From: UMGS1613 sp963616135
GTDB taxonomy: Bacteria > Bacillota_I > Bacilli_A > RF39 > UBA660
NCBI GenBank assembly: GCA_963616135.1
Contig: CAVEJT010000018.1
Location: forward strand, 1-19,057
Direction: 5' to 3'
DNA length: 19,057 nucleotides
The notes under the pieces are model-generated. The model saw nothing but the letters and a program-made list of their open reading frames with translations, did no database searches and had not been told where the DNA came from. The position numbers and the translations under genes were made by a program. How positions within the stretch are numbered: position 1 is the first letter of the stretch; the number at the start of each line of letters is the position of its first letter. Below are positions 7,542 through 15,507 of this stretch, one piece after another.

Positions 7542-7550
7542 TGTTATAAT
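7542..7550 (+). promoter_or_regulatory. Extended -10 promoter of the six-gene accessory operon
   Basis: TGT-TATAAT (7542-7550) sits 21 bases before the corrected start of the first operon gene. No good -35 is visible, which suits a promoter needing an activator or relying on the extended -10. The predicted leader is only about 15 nt. Confidence 0.55.
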
Positions 7551-7571
7551 TAATTTGAACGGGGAGTGTAT

Positions 7572-8087
7572 ATGAATAATAATTATACTTATATTGATTT
7601 TGATGGAGTTATACTTGATTCTGAAGAAAGAATGCTAGATAGAAAATATAATGCAGGTTTTCATGATCATAAAAATGAAAAGGAATTTGATGACTATTTT
7701 AATTATACCAATTCACATCCTGAGGAATGGGATTATATTATAAGGAAAGCTAATCCGATAAATAATTCTGTTGAAATAATAAAGGAATTGGAAAGCTTGA
7801 AGAAGAGAATAGCAATTTTAACAAAAATTCACACATTATATGAAATGAAAGTTAAAATTGAAGATATAAGATATAATAGAAAAATAAAATGTCCTGTAAT
7901 TTTTGTCCCACCAGGTGTAAAAAAACATGACGTAGTAATACCAAATGGGCAATTGCTTATTGATGATTCGAAAAAAAATATAAAATTATGGATTGATAAT
8001 GACGGCAAAGGTTTAGTTTTTGACAAATTAATTAGTAAAAACACCGATTATAAGGTTAAAAGTTTAGAATTTTTAATTAAGAGGTAA
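7572..8087 (+). CDS. Small HAD-superfamily phosphatase (nucleotidase-like)
   Basis: This is a likely soluble phosphomonoesterase. The 171-residue product has the HAD motifs in order: motif I IDFDGV with nucleophile D9 and acid/base D11; motif II around ILTK near residue 82; motif III Lys in GVKKHD (K117 or K118); motif IV LLIDDS with D131-D132. The small cap and the IDDSxKN pattern resemble the 5'(3')-deoxyribonucleotidase-like branch, so a nucleotide or sugar-phosphate substrate is plausible but unproven. An in-frame GTG at 7566 overlaps the GGGGAG Shine-Dalgarno (7561-7566), so ATG 7572 is preferred. It is first in the operon, four bases before the next gene, which carries another HAD domain. 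The pathway therefore appears to have two separate dephosphorylation or phosphotransfer steps. Confidence 0.75.
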   Translation: MNNNYTYIDFDGVILDSEERMLDRKYNAGFHDHKNEKEFDDYFNYTNSHPEEWDYIIRKANPINNSVEIIKELESLKKRIAILTKIHTLYEMKVKIEDIRYNRKIKCPVIFVPPGVKKHDVVIPNGQLLIDDSKKNIKLWIDNDGKGLVFDKLISKNTDYKVKSLEFLIKR

Positions 8088-8091
8088 GCGT

Positions 8092-10431
8092 ATGGATAAT
8101 GTGTTATTATTTCAAAATTATATGAAATCACTTGAACAAAAATATAATGCAGTATGTTTTGATATTGATGGTACTCTAACTACAAAGAATTCAAAATCTA
8201 TAGATTGTAGAGCAATAAATATGATTATTGATTTATTAAAGAAAAAAATTCCAATTGTGTTTATTACAGGGCGTGGAAAAACTGGATTGGATGATATAAA
8301 AAATGATATATATAAAAATATTATGAAACATAATGATATTACCGATACTGATATAAGAAGAGTATATGCTTTGACTAATGATGGAGCAAGATTATTTTAC
8401 AGTTTAGGTTCATCATCACATGAATTTTTAGCATCTAATATTTACATTTCTACAAATGAAGAATTAAAAGAATTAGAAAAAGTTAACGACTCAATACTTG
8501 CGTTAAAAAAGAGTAAAGCCTATGGTGAAATTTTTAATTTAAAGTATTCTAAAGACCATGAAAAAAACAAAATTATAAATATAAGAATGGTATTTGATAT
8601 TGAAGATTCTAATTTAATTGATTTAATATTTGAACAAATTCAACTTTATATAACTCATAATAAATTCCACGGTATACATTTAACTAGAGGAATATACAAA
8701 AATAAAATAGTTTTTCAGTTAGGCACTGCTACAAAAGATAAGGCAATAGAGAGAGCTGAGTTATTAATTGGAGTTCCTAGAAATTCTATGATGCGAATTG
8801 GTGATTGTGGGGATTTAAAAGGAAATGACTATGCTATGCTTAACTGTAAACAAGGCTATAGTGTAGATAAAACAAGTGGATCCATAGATTCTTGCTTTCC
8901 GGTATTTGATAATCAAGGAAGCATAATAAAAGGAGTAGATGCGACATTATCACTAATAAAACAGGCAAAAATATTACCGACTGTGTGCCTAGAAAAAGCT
9001 GATAAAAATAGCTATAGATATCACTTTGCATTAGTTGAAAAAAATATAGTTTTGGGAAGAAATAAATTATTAAATAAATATAATAATTTAATAAATACTA
9101 ATTTTAATGAAAATAATGGAATAAATAGTTTGTTTGATAAATGTAGTGGTAGTATTATAATTCCTATGTATGAGTGGGAATTGTCAGAGAATACAGCTTT
9201 GAAAACATTTTGGTCAACAACACATAATGGATGCTATATTTACTTAATTAGAGATAATAATAATTACCTCTTAAGAGGTTCAAGTACATATTATTATTTC
9301 ATTTCAAACAGAATTAGTAATAATGGTAAAGATATTACCAGTAAAGCAAATATCGTAGATTGGTACAATAATTATTTATTATTTCTATCAAATTCAATAC
9401 CAGCAATTTTGCTTACGGACAATATAAATAGTTTGACAAATAGAAAACTATTGCTAGGAATTTTAGACAATTGTAGAAATATTTTATTAATTTTGCTAAA
9501 TCATGATTTGGTTTCAAGTAATACTAATAAAAATATTATATTAAACATTTCATCATCTGATGAAAAAAATGCTTTTGAAATATATAATGCTTTGTTTAAA
9601 ATAGAAAATTATATGAATAAGATTTGTTTTTGGCCAAATTATATTATAGATAAAGAATACATTATTGAAAGTATAAATCAAACTATCGAAATTTTAAACA
9701 AAAATTTCAGACAAGAATTACAATTGACGGATAAAGTTGATTATTCAAAAGATTATAGAGCTTATAGAGAAATCGATAATTTTGCAGAAAATTACATTGC
9801 TGTTTCTTTGTATAATGAAAAAAGTAATAATAATAATAAATTAATAAATGCCTGTGGTTTAAGTTATGGTGGTATAGAATTACCTATACTTGCAAAAATA
9901 ATCAATAAAAATAAAATTGAAGAAGTATTGTTATTAAAATTTAATAAAGATGTATCAGGTTATGCAACAAAACAACTTATAGATTTAAGAAATTTTAATA
10001 TAAATGATTTTGGCGGATTAATTAATTGTGATAAATTTGCAAATACCAATTTAGATTTATTTGATGATAATGTTTTAACAGGCAAAACGTTACAATTAGC
10101 TATCAATTCATTATATGATTATGACATTAATGTTAATAGTATTTGTATTGTTAGGTACCCTAGTATTAATAGAATAGATCAAATGTTTTTGGATAATCCT
10201 TCAGCAGTTGATTATAATTTGTTTTTTAATTATATATATGGTTTATGTTTTAATAGCCCTTATAGTTGGAAAGATGATAATTGGAAGAAGAAAAATGGAA
10301 AATTTGATTATACTGATTCATTAGGTGTATTTGATTTAAATAGGAAAAAGATTATAGAGTGTTTAATTAAAAATCATGATTATAGTGTAGAAAGCGAAGT
10401 AGGAGAATATAAAAGGAGATTAATTAAATGA
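8092..10431 (+). CDS. HAD phosphatase - phosphoribosyltransferase fusion
   Basis: Residues about 18-285 form a HAD-IIB (Cof/phosphomannomutase-like) phosphatase: FDIDGTLT with D24 and D26, ITGR with T59, the typical TNDGA, a Lys near 215-217, and GDCGDLKGND (237-246) as motif IV. Residues about 555-779 look like a type I phosphoribosyltransferase: GLSYGGIELP near 590 and the PRPP-loop motif LFDDNVLTGKT at 656-666. The roughly 270 residues between them match nothing I recognise. The fusion suggests one polypeptide that uses or releases a ribose-5-phosphate group from PRPP and removes phosphate from an intermediate; substrates are unknown. Shine-Dalgarno AGAGG precedes the ATG. Its stop overlaps the next start (ATGA at 10428-10431). 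Asn-rich, AAT-biased codon use is striking. Ter-associated PRTase/HAD operons are a distant analogy, but their ATP-grasp partners are missing here. Confidence 0.75.
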   Translation: MDNVLLFQNYMKSLEQKYNAVCFDIDGTLTTKNSKSIDCRAINMIIDLLKKKIPIVFITGRGKTGLDDIKNDIYKNIMKHNDITDTDIRRVYALTNDGARLFYSLGSSSHEFLASNIYISTNEELKELEKVNDSILALKKSKAYGEIFNLKYSKDHEKNKIINIRMVFDIEDSNLIDLIFEQIQLYITHNKFHGIHLTRGIYKNKIVFQLGTATKDKAIERAELLIGVPRNSMMRIGDCGDLKGNDYAMLNCKQGYSVDKTSGSIDSCFPVFDNQGSIIKGVDATLSLIKQAKILPTVCLEKADKNSYRYHFALVEKNIVLGRNKLLNKYNNLINTNFNENNGINSLFDKCSGSIIIPMYEWELSENTALKTFWSTTHNGCYIYLIRDNNNYLLRGSSTYYYFISNRISNNGKDITSKANIVDWYNNYLLFLSNSIPAILLTDNINSLTNRKLLLGILDNCRNILLILLNHDLVSSNTNKNIILNISSSDEKNAFEIYNALFKIENYMNKICFWPNYIIDKEYIIESINQTIEILNKNFRQELQLTDKVDYSKDYRAYREIDNFAENYIAVSLYNEKSNNNNKLINACGLSYGGIELPILAKIINKNKIEEVLLLKFNKDVSGYATKQLIDLRNFNINDFGGLINCDKFANTNLDLFDDNVLTGKTLQLAINSLYDYDINVNSICIVRYPSINRIDQMFLDNPSAVDYNLFFNYIYGLCFNSPYSWKDDNWKKKNGKFDYTDSLGVFDLNRKKIIECLIKNHDYSVESEVGEYKRRLIK

Positions 10432-11138
10432 AACAAAAAATAAATATAAATAATTGGTCTAGAGAAAAAGCATTTCAAATTTTTAATAACTTTGATGATC
10501 CATATACAGGAGTTACTACAAGGTTAAATATTACTAATTTAGTAGAATTTGTAAAAAATACCAATGTTTCATTTTACGGTACGATGCTGTATTTTGTTCT
10601 TATGTCATTAAATGAAATAGAGCATTTTAAATATGGATATGGTAGGGATGAACAAGGCAATTTAAATATTTATAAATATGATGAAGTTGCTGCAACTGCA
10701 ACAGTTTTAAATAAAATAGGTGAACTTAATTTTACAAGATATATTAAATTTACTAATGATTACATAAAATTCATTAAAGAATTTTATGGAGCTAAAAGTG
10801 ATGCTGAAAACAATGTTGAGTATTATAAAATACCGAATCAAGATAATATGAATAAAATTCAAGTTACCTGTTTACCTTGGATTAGGTTTAGCAATTTTAA
10901 AGATTCAATAAACAAAGCAGAAAAATCAAGCAAACCTAAAATATGTTGGGGAGAATATTATAAAATAAATAATGAGTACTTTATTGATTTTTCATTATTA
11001 GTAAATCATGCATTTCAGGATGGCATACATATAGCAATGTTGATTAATGGATTACAAAGCAACATTTCTAATATAAATTTAAAATTTCAATCAAAGGAGT
11101 TACAAAATGTTAAAAAAAAGTCGAAGAATAAGTTTTAA
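10428..11138 (+). CDS. Chloramphenicol-acetyltransferase-fold acyltransferase
   Basis: Members transfer an acyl group from acyl-CoA to a hydroxyl of a small molecule and act as cytoplasmic trimers. The 236-residue product follows the family layout: N-terminal WSREKAFQIFNNF and a YTGVTTRLNIT segment, the FYGTMLYFV helix, a HFKYGY stretch, and near the end the active-site signature NHAFQDG with catalytic His194 and structural Asp198. The canonical signature HHxxxDGFH becomes NHAFQDGIH, so the catalytic His is kept. In this setting chloramphenicol is not the expected substrate; a pathway intermediate is more likely (inference). It overlaps the upstream gene by four bases and its own 3' end overlaps the following esterase gene by 32 bases, strong signs of coupled translation. 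Confidence 0.8.
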   Translation: MKQKININNWSREKAFQIFNNFDDPYTGVTTRLNITNLVEFVKNTNVSFYGTMLYFVLMSLNEIEHFKYGYGRDEQGNLNIYKYDEVAATATVLNKIGELNFTRYIKFTNDYIKFIKEFYGAKSDAENNVEYYKIPNQDNMNKIQVTCLPWIRFSNFKDSINKAEKSSKPKICWGEYYKINNEYFIDFSLLVNHAFQDGIHIAMLINGLQSNISNINLKFQSKELQNVKKKSKNKF

Positions 11139-11754
11139 TAAAGAAATATTTAATTATTATATTTATTATCCAAGTATTGTTAAAGAAAATATGCCAGTAT
11201 TAGTTTTTCTACATGGAATAGGTGAACGGGGAAATAATCTTACTGATATTGAAAAATATGCTTTGCCCAAGTATATGAATAAGTTTGATATTCCATACAT
11301 TGTAATTGCACCTCAATGTCATGAAAATAATTTTTGGGATTACCATTTGAGGGATGTAGAAAAAGTATTAGAAATTGAGTATAAAAAATTTAGATTTGAT
11401 AAAAATAATATTTTTATATTAGGTTCGAGTATGGGAGCATATGGTGCATGGAATTATTTATTACAAAGACCTAATTTATTTAAAGGTATTATTTCAGTAG
11501 CTGGTGGTATAATGCTTCCAATAGATCAAGTTTTATTGCCAATAAAAGAAAAAGCAATTTTGATTTATCATGGAGATAATGATAACGTTATAAATTTAAG
11601 TCAAAGCATAACAGCTTACAATAAGCTAAAGGATATTGGAGCAACCAATATTGAATTAAGAATTGTAAAAGGAGATAATCATTATCTCACATCACATGCA
11701 TTTAAAGATGAATATTTGTATGAATGGCTAAAGAAAAATACGAAAGGATGTTAG
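11107..11754 (+). CDS. Alpha/beta-hydrolase esterase (COG4099-like)
   Basis: This is a serine hydrolase of the esterase / 'predicted peptidase' type. The fold landmarks are in order: LVFLHGIGERGNN (oxyanion region, near residue 33), VIAPQCHE, the nucleophile elbow GSSMGAYGAW with Ser108, the acid in HGDNDNV (Asp159), and a His in GDNHYL (His192; His197 is the alternative). There is no signal peptide; the N-terminus is basic and polar, so it should act in the cytoplasm. The start is supported by AAAGGAG seven bases upstream, although this places it inside the 3' end of the acyltransferase gene. Being encoded with an acyltransferase, it may remove an acyl group from a pathway product or process an acylated intermediate. 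Length (215) is normal for single-domain esterases. Confidence 0.8.
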   Translation: MLKKSRRISFNKEIFNYYIYYPSIVKENMPVLVFLHGIGERGNNLTDIEKYALPKYMNKFDIPYIVIAPQCHENNFWDYHLRDVEKVLEIEYKKFRFDKNNIFILGSSMGAYGAWNYLLQRPNLFKGIISVAGGIMLPIDQVLLPIKEKAILIYHGDNDNVINLSQSITAYNKLKDIGATNIELRIVKGDNHYLTSHAFKDEYLYEWLKKNTKGC

Positions 11755-11758
11755 TAAA

Positions 11759-13714
11759 ATGAGAGTAGTAAGTATAGGAGATCTTGTAACTGATTATTAT
11801 TATAAAAATGATAAATTACTAGGCATAAATGGCGGAATGACGTCACACAATATAATTGCTAATTTAGCAAAAATAGGAATAAAAACTTCAGTATTTGGTG
11901 TATGTGGAAATGATATTCAAGGAAAGATAGCAACTAAAAGTTTAGAAATCTTAAAAGTAGATATAAGTAATATAAAAATCTTGGATGATGCTAGAACTAG
12001 ATGTTTCCATGTCTCATATCATGATGAGAATGGGAAATTAGTTTTTACTTCAAGAAAGAGATGCCCTTTTTGCAATAATAAAAAATGGTATGATGAAAGT
12101 TTGTTAGATACCAAATTTATTCTTTCTAATATTAAAATTGATGATATTTTAGTTTTTGATAATCTAAATAACAAAAATCAAATAATTATTGACAATACTA
12201 ATAATAAAAAAGTAATTGATTTGGGACAGTATTTTGAATTTGATGAAATGGAAAATAAAGAAATATTAAAGAGATTAACAAATAAATTTGAAATAATTAA
12301 TTTTAACGAAAGAGTCACTAAATACCTTTTAAATAGGTTAAATTTAAAGAATGATAATGAATTATATAATATTATCAAGCCCAAATTAATGACTATTACT
12401 CGTGGTGAAGATGGTGCAACTTTTATAAATAAAGATGGAGTATATAATTTTAATTTGATAACTAAAGGTAGTGTTGTTGATTCAACAGGTGCAGGAGATG
12501 CTTTTATTTCTAGTATAATAAATGATTGCATTAAAAATAATTTTGAATATGTTCCTAGTTTATTTGAAAAATGGTATAAAAATTCAAATCGACTTACTAA
12601 AAAAGTTGTTTCTAAGATGGGTGCAAGAGGACATATTAATACATTGTTTAAAATAAAAGAAATAAAAAATGAGTGTACATGTAATGAATTTGAATATATA
12701 GAGAAAAAAAGAATAAAACGTTGCAACATAAATATAAACAATTTAGAAACAAGACTTATTAATGCTGTTAATTCAAATGTAAGTAATAAGTTAGATGATA
12801 TAGGTTTTAATGGCGATAGCAATTGTTTATTTATTGGTACAGGTGGTTCATATGCTGGTGCTAAATTTGCCTCTAAAGCTGTTAATATGTTGTATGGTTG
12901 TAACACCTATTCAATGTATCCAAGAGATGTTATATATAGAAATAATGATAATATTAATAAAGCTATTTTATTTTCTTATTCAGGAACAACAAGTGATATT
13001 ATTAATAGTATTAAGAATTTTAATAACAATAACATTTATCTCATTACTAAAGGTGAATTGCAGAATATTGTAACGAAAACCAACATATTAAGAAAAAATA
13101 TACTAAATTATAAAACACCATCAAGTAAGGTAAAAGAACGTGGTTTTTTATCATTTGAGGGAGCCGTTGCACCTGCAGCACTTTTCTTAAAATATTATTA
13201 TAGTAAAATTGATTCAGATTTTGATATATGTAATTTTATTAAAACTTCAATAAATTATTGGAATATTGAGATAGACAAATTATTTAATAAAAGCATAGTT
13301 AAGCAATTAAAGAAAAGAGGAATAATAAATATTTTTAGAGGAGACTTTGCTGATACTGCAAGTTATGATTTAGAAAGTAAAATTATAGAATCGGGAGTAT
13401 TCAATTGTATAATTCATGAAAAGAAAAATTTTTCTCATGGTAGATTTATTAACTATGAAAATTTGGGAAATAACTATTCGATTTATTTTAAACAATCAAA
13501 TACTAGTAAATATGAAAAAGAATTGTTAAATTATCTTGGACCAAACACTATAGTTGTGGAAAGTAAATATAATAATATTTTAGCTGAGTTTGATTTACTT
13601 ATAGCATCCCAATTTATTATATATTATATTGGTAAGTATTTGGACATAGATGTTTCTAAACCAAAATATACTGAAGATGCACTTAAAATATATTTTTATA
13701 AAGGTGATTTATAA
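11759..13714 (+). CDS. PfkB-family kinase - tandem SIS isomerase fusion
   Basis: The N-terminal half (about 1-300) is a ribokinase/PfkB sugar or nucleoside kinase: VVSIGDLVTDYY at the start, the substrate-binding INGGMTSHN, and the second PfkB signature DSTGAGDAF (241-249) with catalytic Asp247. A CPFC motif (C102-C105) in the middle is unusual. The C-terminal half (about 335-640) carries sugar-isomerase (SIS) features: GTGGSYAG (360-367), FSYSGTTSD (405-413) with the SxSGxT phosphate-binding loop, and a second SIS unit (IFRGDFADTASYDLESK, then FSHGR at 558-562) as in GlmS/AgaS-type tandem domains. The fusion implies phosphorylation of a sugar and isomerisation or amination of the phosphate product; no glutaminase domain is present. 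It starts 4 bases after the esterase stop with AAAGGATG as Shine-Dalgarno. I know no characterised enzyme with this order. Confidence 0.75.
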   Translation: MRVVSIGDLVTDYYYKNDKLLGINGGMTSHNIIANLAKIGIKTSVFGVCGNDIQGKIATKSLEILKVDISNIKILDDARTRCFHVSYHDENGKLVFTSRKRCPFCNNKKWYDESLLDTKFILSNIKIDDILVFDNLNNKNQIIIDNTNNKKVIDLGQYFEFDEMENKEILKRLTNKFEIINFNERVTKYLLNRLNLKNDNELYNIIKPKLMTITRGEDGATFINKDGVYNFNLITKGSVVDSTGAGDAFISSIINDCIKNNFEYVPSLFEKWYKNSNRLTKKVVSKMGARGHINTLFKIKEIKNECTCNEFEYIEKKRIKRCNININNLETRLINAVNSNVSNKLDDIGFNGDSNCLFIGTGGSYAGAKFASKAVNMLYGCNTYSMYPRDVIYRNNDNINKAILFSYSGTTSDIINSIKNFNNNNIYLITKGELQNIVTKTNILRKNILNYKTPSSKVKERGFLSFEGAVAPAALFLKYYYSKIDSDFDICNFIKTSINYWNIEIDKLFNKSIVKQLKKRGIINIFRGDFADTASYDLESKIIESGVFNCIIHEKKNFSHGRFINYENLGNNYSIYFKQSNTSKYEKELLNYLGPNTIVVESKYNNILAEFDLLIASQFIIYYIGKYLDIDVSKPKYTEDALKIYFYKGDL

Positions 13715-13736
13715 AAAATAAAAGTAAGGTGATTGT

Positions 13737-15425
13737 ATGAATTATATAAAACAAACATTGAGTAATAATAAAAAAATTATCTTTTTGTATATTTTATTAG
13801 GAGTATTTTTATCATTTTTAGGAATGTATAACATTAAATTATTTCAAATTATATTAGATAAATTTAACGACGGAAATTTAACTTTTAAAATGATAATTTT
13901 TTATGGTTTCCTGCTGCTAATGTATATAATTCTTTCATATTTAGAAAATTATCCAAGTGTTTATTTACAAAATAAATTATATTTAGATTTTAAACTTTCG
14001 GCACTGAAAAAAATATCCAGGATAGATTATTCAAAATATCAAAAGTTAGGCTTAGGTAAATTAACTCAAAAAATCGAAAATGGATCTATGGCAACTAGAG
14101 ATGTAGTATATGAATTTTATTTTAGAATTTTTAGGGAATTGTTGCCTACAATGATATCTAGTTTAGTTTTTATATTTATGATTGATTTTAAAATTGCATT
14201 AGTTGTTTTTATAGGGTATATATTAGTTTTTATAATAACTAAAATTATAATAATTAAACTTTATAAACTAAAGGAAAGTATTGTAGAAAACGAAGAAAAT
14301 ATGAATAAATATTTAATCAGAGGTTTTCAAGAGTTAATATCTTTTAGAATTAATAAAAAATATCAAAGAGAAATAGAAAAATGTAATAATAATATAAACG
14401 AAATTGTTAATAATAAAATAAAGATAACTTTAGTTCATGAAGCTTTTTTTACAATATTTGCATTATTAGTTGGGATTATAAAAATAACTGTTCTTATATA
14501 TGCAATATTATCAAATAAGTTATCTATAGGATCAGTAGTAGCATTAATAACTTTATTAGGTAAAGCTTATGAACCAATCGCTATTTTTAATGTTATATAT
14601 GTTGATTATAAACTTGATAAAATTGTGATGAATAGGTATATAGAATTTTTGAATTTGGATGATGATATGCAATTAACAAATGGTAAAAAAGTTAAAATTA
14701 AAGATAAAAACATTATTATTGATTCCTTAAAATATAAATATAATAAAAATTTAGTTTTGAAAGATATAAATATGGAAATTATGTCAAAGAAAAAAATTGC
14801 TATAGTTGGATCTAGTGGTAGTGGTAAATCTACAATATTAAAGTTAATATTAGGCCTTTTAAAACCAACAGCTGGTAAAGTATATATTGGAAAAGATAAG
14901 TTACAAAGTATCAATTTAAATACCTTATATGACTCTATTTCATATGTTTCTCAAGAATCTCCACTATTCGATGGAACACTAAGGGAAAATATAATATTTG
15001 ATCAAAATATTCCAGATAAAGAAATTATCAAAGTGTTAAAAAAGCTAAATTTATCTGAATTCTATAATAAGTTGGAAAATGGTTTAGATACAGAAATAGG
15101 TGAAAAGGGAATTCTTATGTCGGGTGGAGAGAGACAAAGGATAGCCTTAGCGAGATTATTTTTTGACAATTCTGATTTAATCATTTTGGATGAGGCTACT
15201 TCTGCACTAGATAATCAAAATGAAATGATAGTTTTAAATTTACTTTTAGATTGCTTAAAAAATAAAACTGTTATTTTAGTAACTCATAGAATAGATTTGT
15301 TGAAAAAAATTGACAGTATATATGTAATTAAAGATGGCATTATTGTAGAAAATGGTAATTATAATGATTTAAATAAAAAAGATACACTTTTTTATAAAAT
15401 AGGTAAAAAGTTAGGTAAGGAATGA
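13737..15425 (+). CDS. ABC exporter half-transporter (membrane domain + ATPase)
   Basis: The protein has an N-terminal type I exporter membrane domain (about residues 1-310, six hydrophobic stretches beginning IIFLYILLGVFLSFLGM) fused to an ATPase domain: Walker A GSSGSGKST (358-366), Q-loop in YVSQES, signature LMSGGERQR (around 461-468), Walker B LIILDEA (D485, E486) and H-loop VTHR (H517). At 562 residues it is a standard half-transporter that should work as a homodimer, exporting a small molecule, lipid or peptide. No peptidase C39 domain is present, so leader-peptide processing is not indicated. It is the last gene of the operon, 22 bases after the kinase-isomerase, with AAGGTGAT before the ATG, and is followed by a strong terminator. 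Most likely it exports the operon's product or detoxifies it. Confidence 0.9.
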   Translation: MNYIKQTLSNNKKIIFLYILLGVFLSFLGMYNIKLFQIILDKFNDGNLTFKMIIFYGFLLLMYIILSYLENYPSVYLQNKLYLDFKLSALKKISRIDYSKYQKLGLGKLTQKIENGSMATRDVVYEFYFRIFRELLPTMISSLVFIFMIDFKIALVVFIGYILVFIITKIIIIKLYKLKESIVENEENMNKYLIRGFQELISFRINKKYQREIEKCNNNINEIVNNKIKITLVHEAFFTIFALLVGIIKITVLIYAILSNKLSIGSVVALITLLGKAYEPIAIFNVIYVDYKLDKIVMNRYIEFLNLDDDMQLTNGKKVKIKDKNIIIDSLKYKYNKNLVLKDINMEIMSKKKIAIVGSSGSGKSTILKLILGLLKPTAGKVYIGKDKLQSINLNTLYDSISYVSQESPLFDGTLRENIIFDQNIPDKEIIKVLKKLNLSEFYNKLENGLDTEIGEKGILMSGGERQRIALARLFFDNSDLIILDEATSALDNQNEMIVLNLLLDCLKNKTVILVTHRIDLLKKIDSIYVIKDGIIVENGNYNDLNKKDTLFYKIGKKLGKE

Positions 15426-15437
15426 GTATAATCTATC

Positions 15438-15477
15438 AAGAAAACTTTAAATATATATTGAAGTTTTCTTTTCTTTT
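15438..15477 (+). terminator. Terminator of the accessory operon
   Basis: A perfect 10-bp stem (15438-15447 with 15461-15470), extendable inward by weaker pairs, is followed by TTCTTTT. It closes the operon 12 bases after the ABC transporter stop. Its right arm holds the -35 of the following promoter. Confidence 0.75.
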
Positions 15478-15487
15478 ATGTTAAAAT
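15458..15487 (+). promoter_or_regulatory. Promoter of the RdgB-like gene, embedded in the terminator
   Basis: TTGAAG (15458-15463) and TAAAAT (15482-15487) are spaced by 18 bp, with a TGT extension before the -10. Transcription from about 15494 would begin at the AAGGAAG Shine-Dalgarno, so the ATG at 15478 cannot be used from this promoter. Confidence 0.6.
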
Positions 15488-15507
15488 ATTTACAAGGAAG
15501 TGATTGT

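Noticed and set aside
8092..10431. Ter (tellurium-resistance-associated) nucleoside-like biosynthesis module
   Set aside because: PRTase and HAD domains are shared with that system, but ATP-grasp, TerD-like and lyase partners are missing and PfkB-SIS is not part of it.
10428..11138. Chloramphenicol resistance gene
   Set aside because: The fold and His194 fit, but the gene is embedded by overlaps in a biosynthetic-looking operon and the signature differs (NHAFQDGIH). Acyltransferase on another substrate is more likely.
12178..12906. 242-codon minus-strand open frame inside the PfkB-SIS gene
   Set aside because: It lies wholly inside a gene with intact kinase and SIS motifs; its hydrophobic, Leu/Ser-rich sequence is what antisense of AT-rich coding DNA produces.
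6925..15425. Anti-phage defence island or toxin-antitoxin system
   Set aside because: No nuclease, helicase, NTP-sensing effector or toxin-like protein is present; all domains point to small-molecule metabolism and export. A WYL regulator alone is not enough.
13737..15425. Bacteriocin/lantibiotic exporter
   Set aside because: There is no C39 peptidase domain, no precursor-peptide-like small ORF beside it and no LanB/LanC-type enzyme in the operon.
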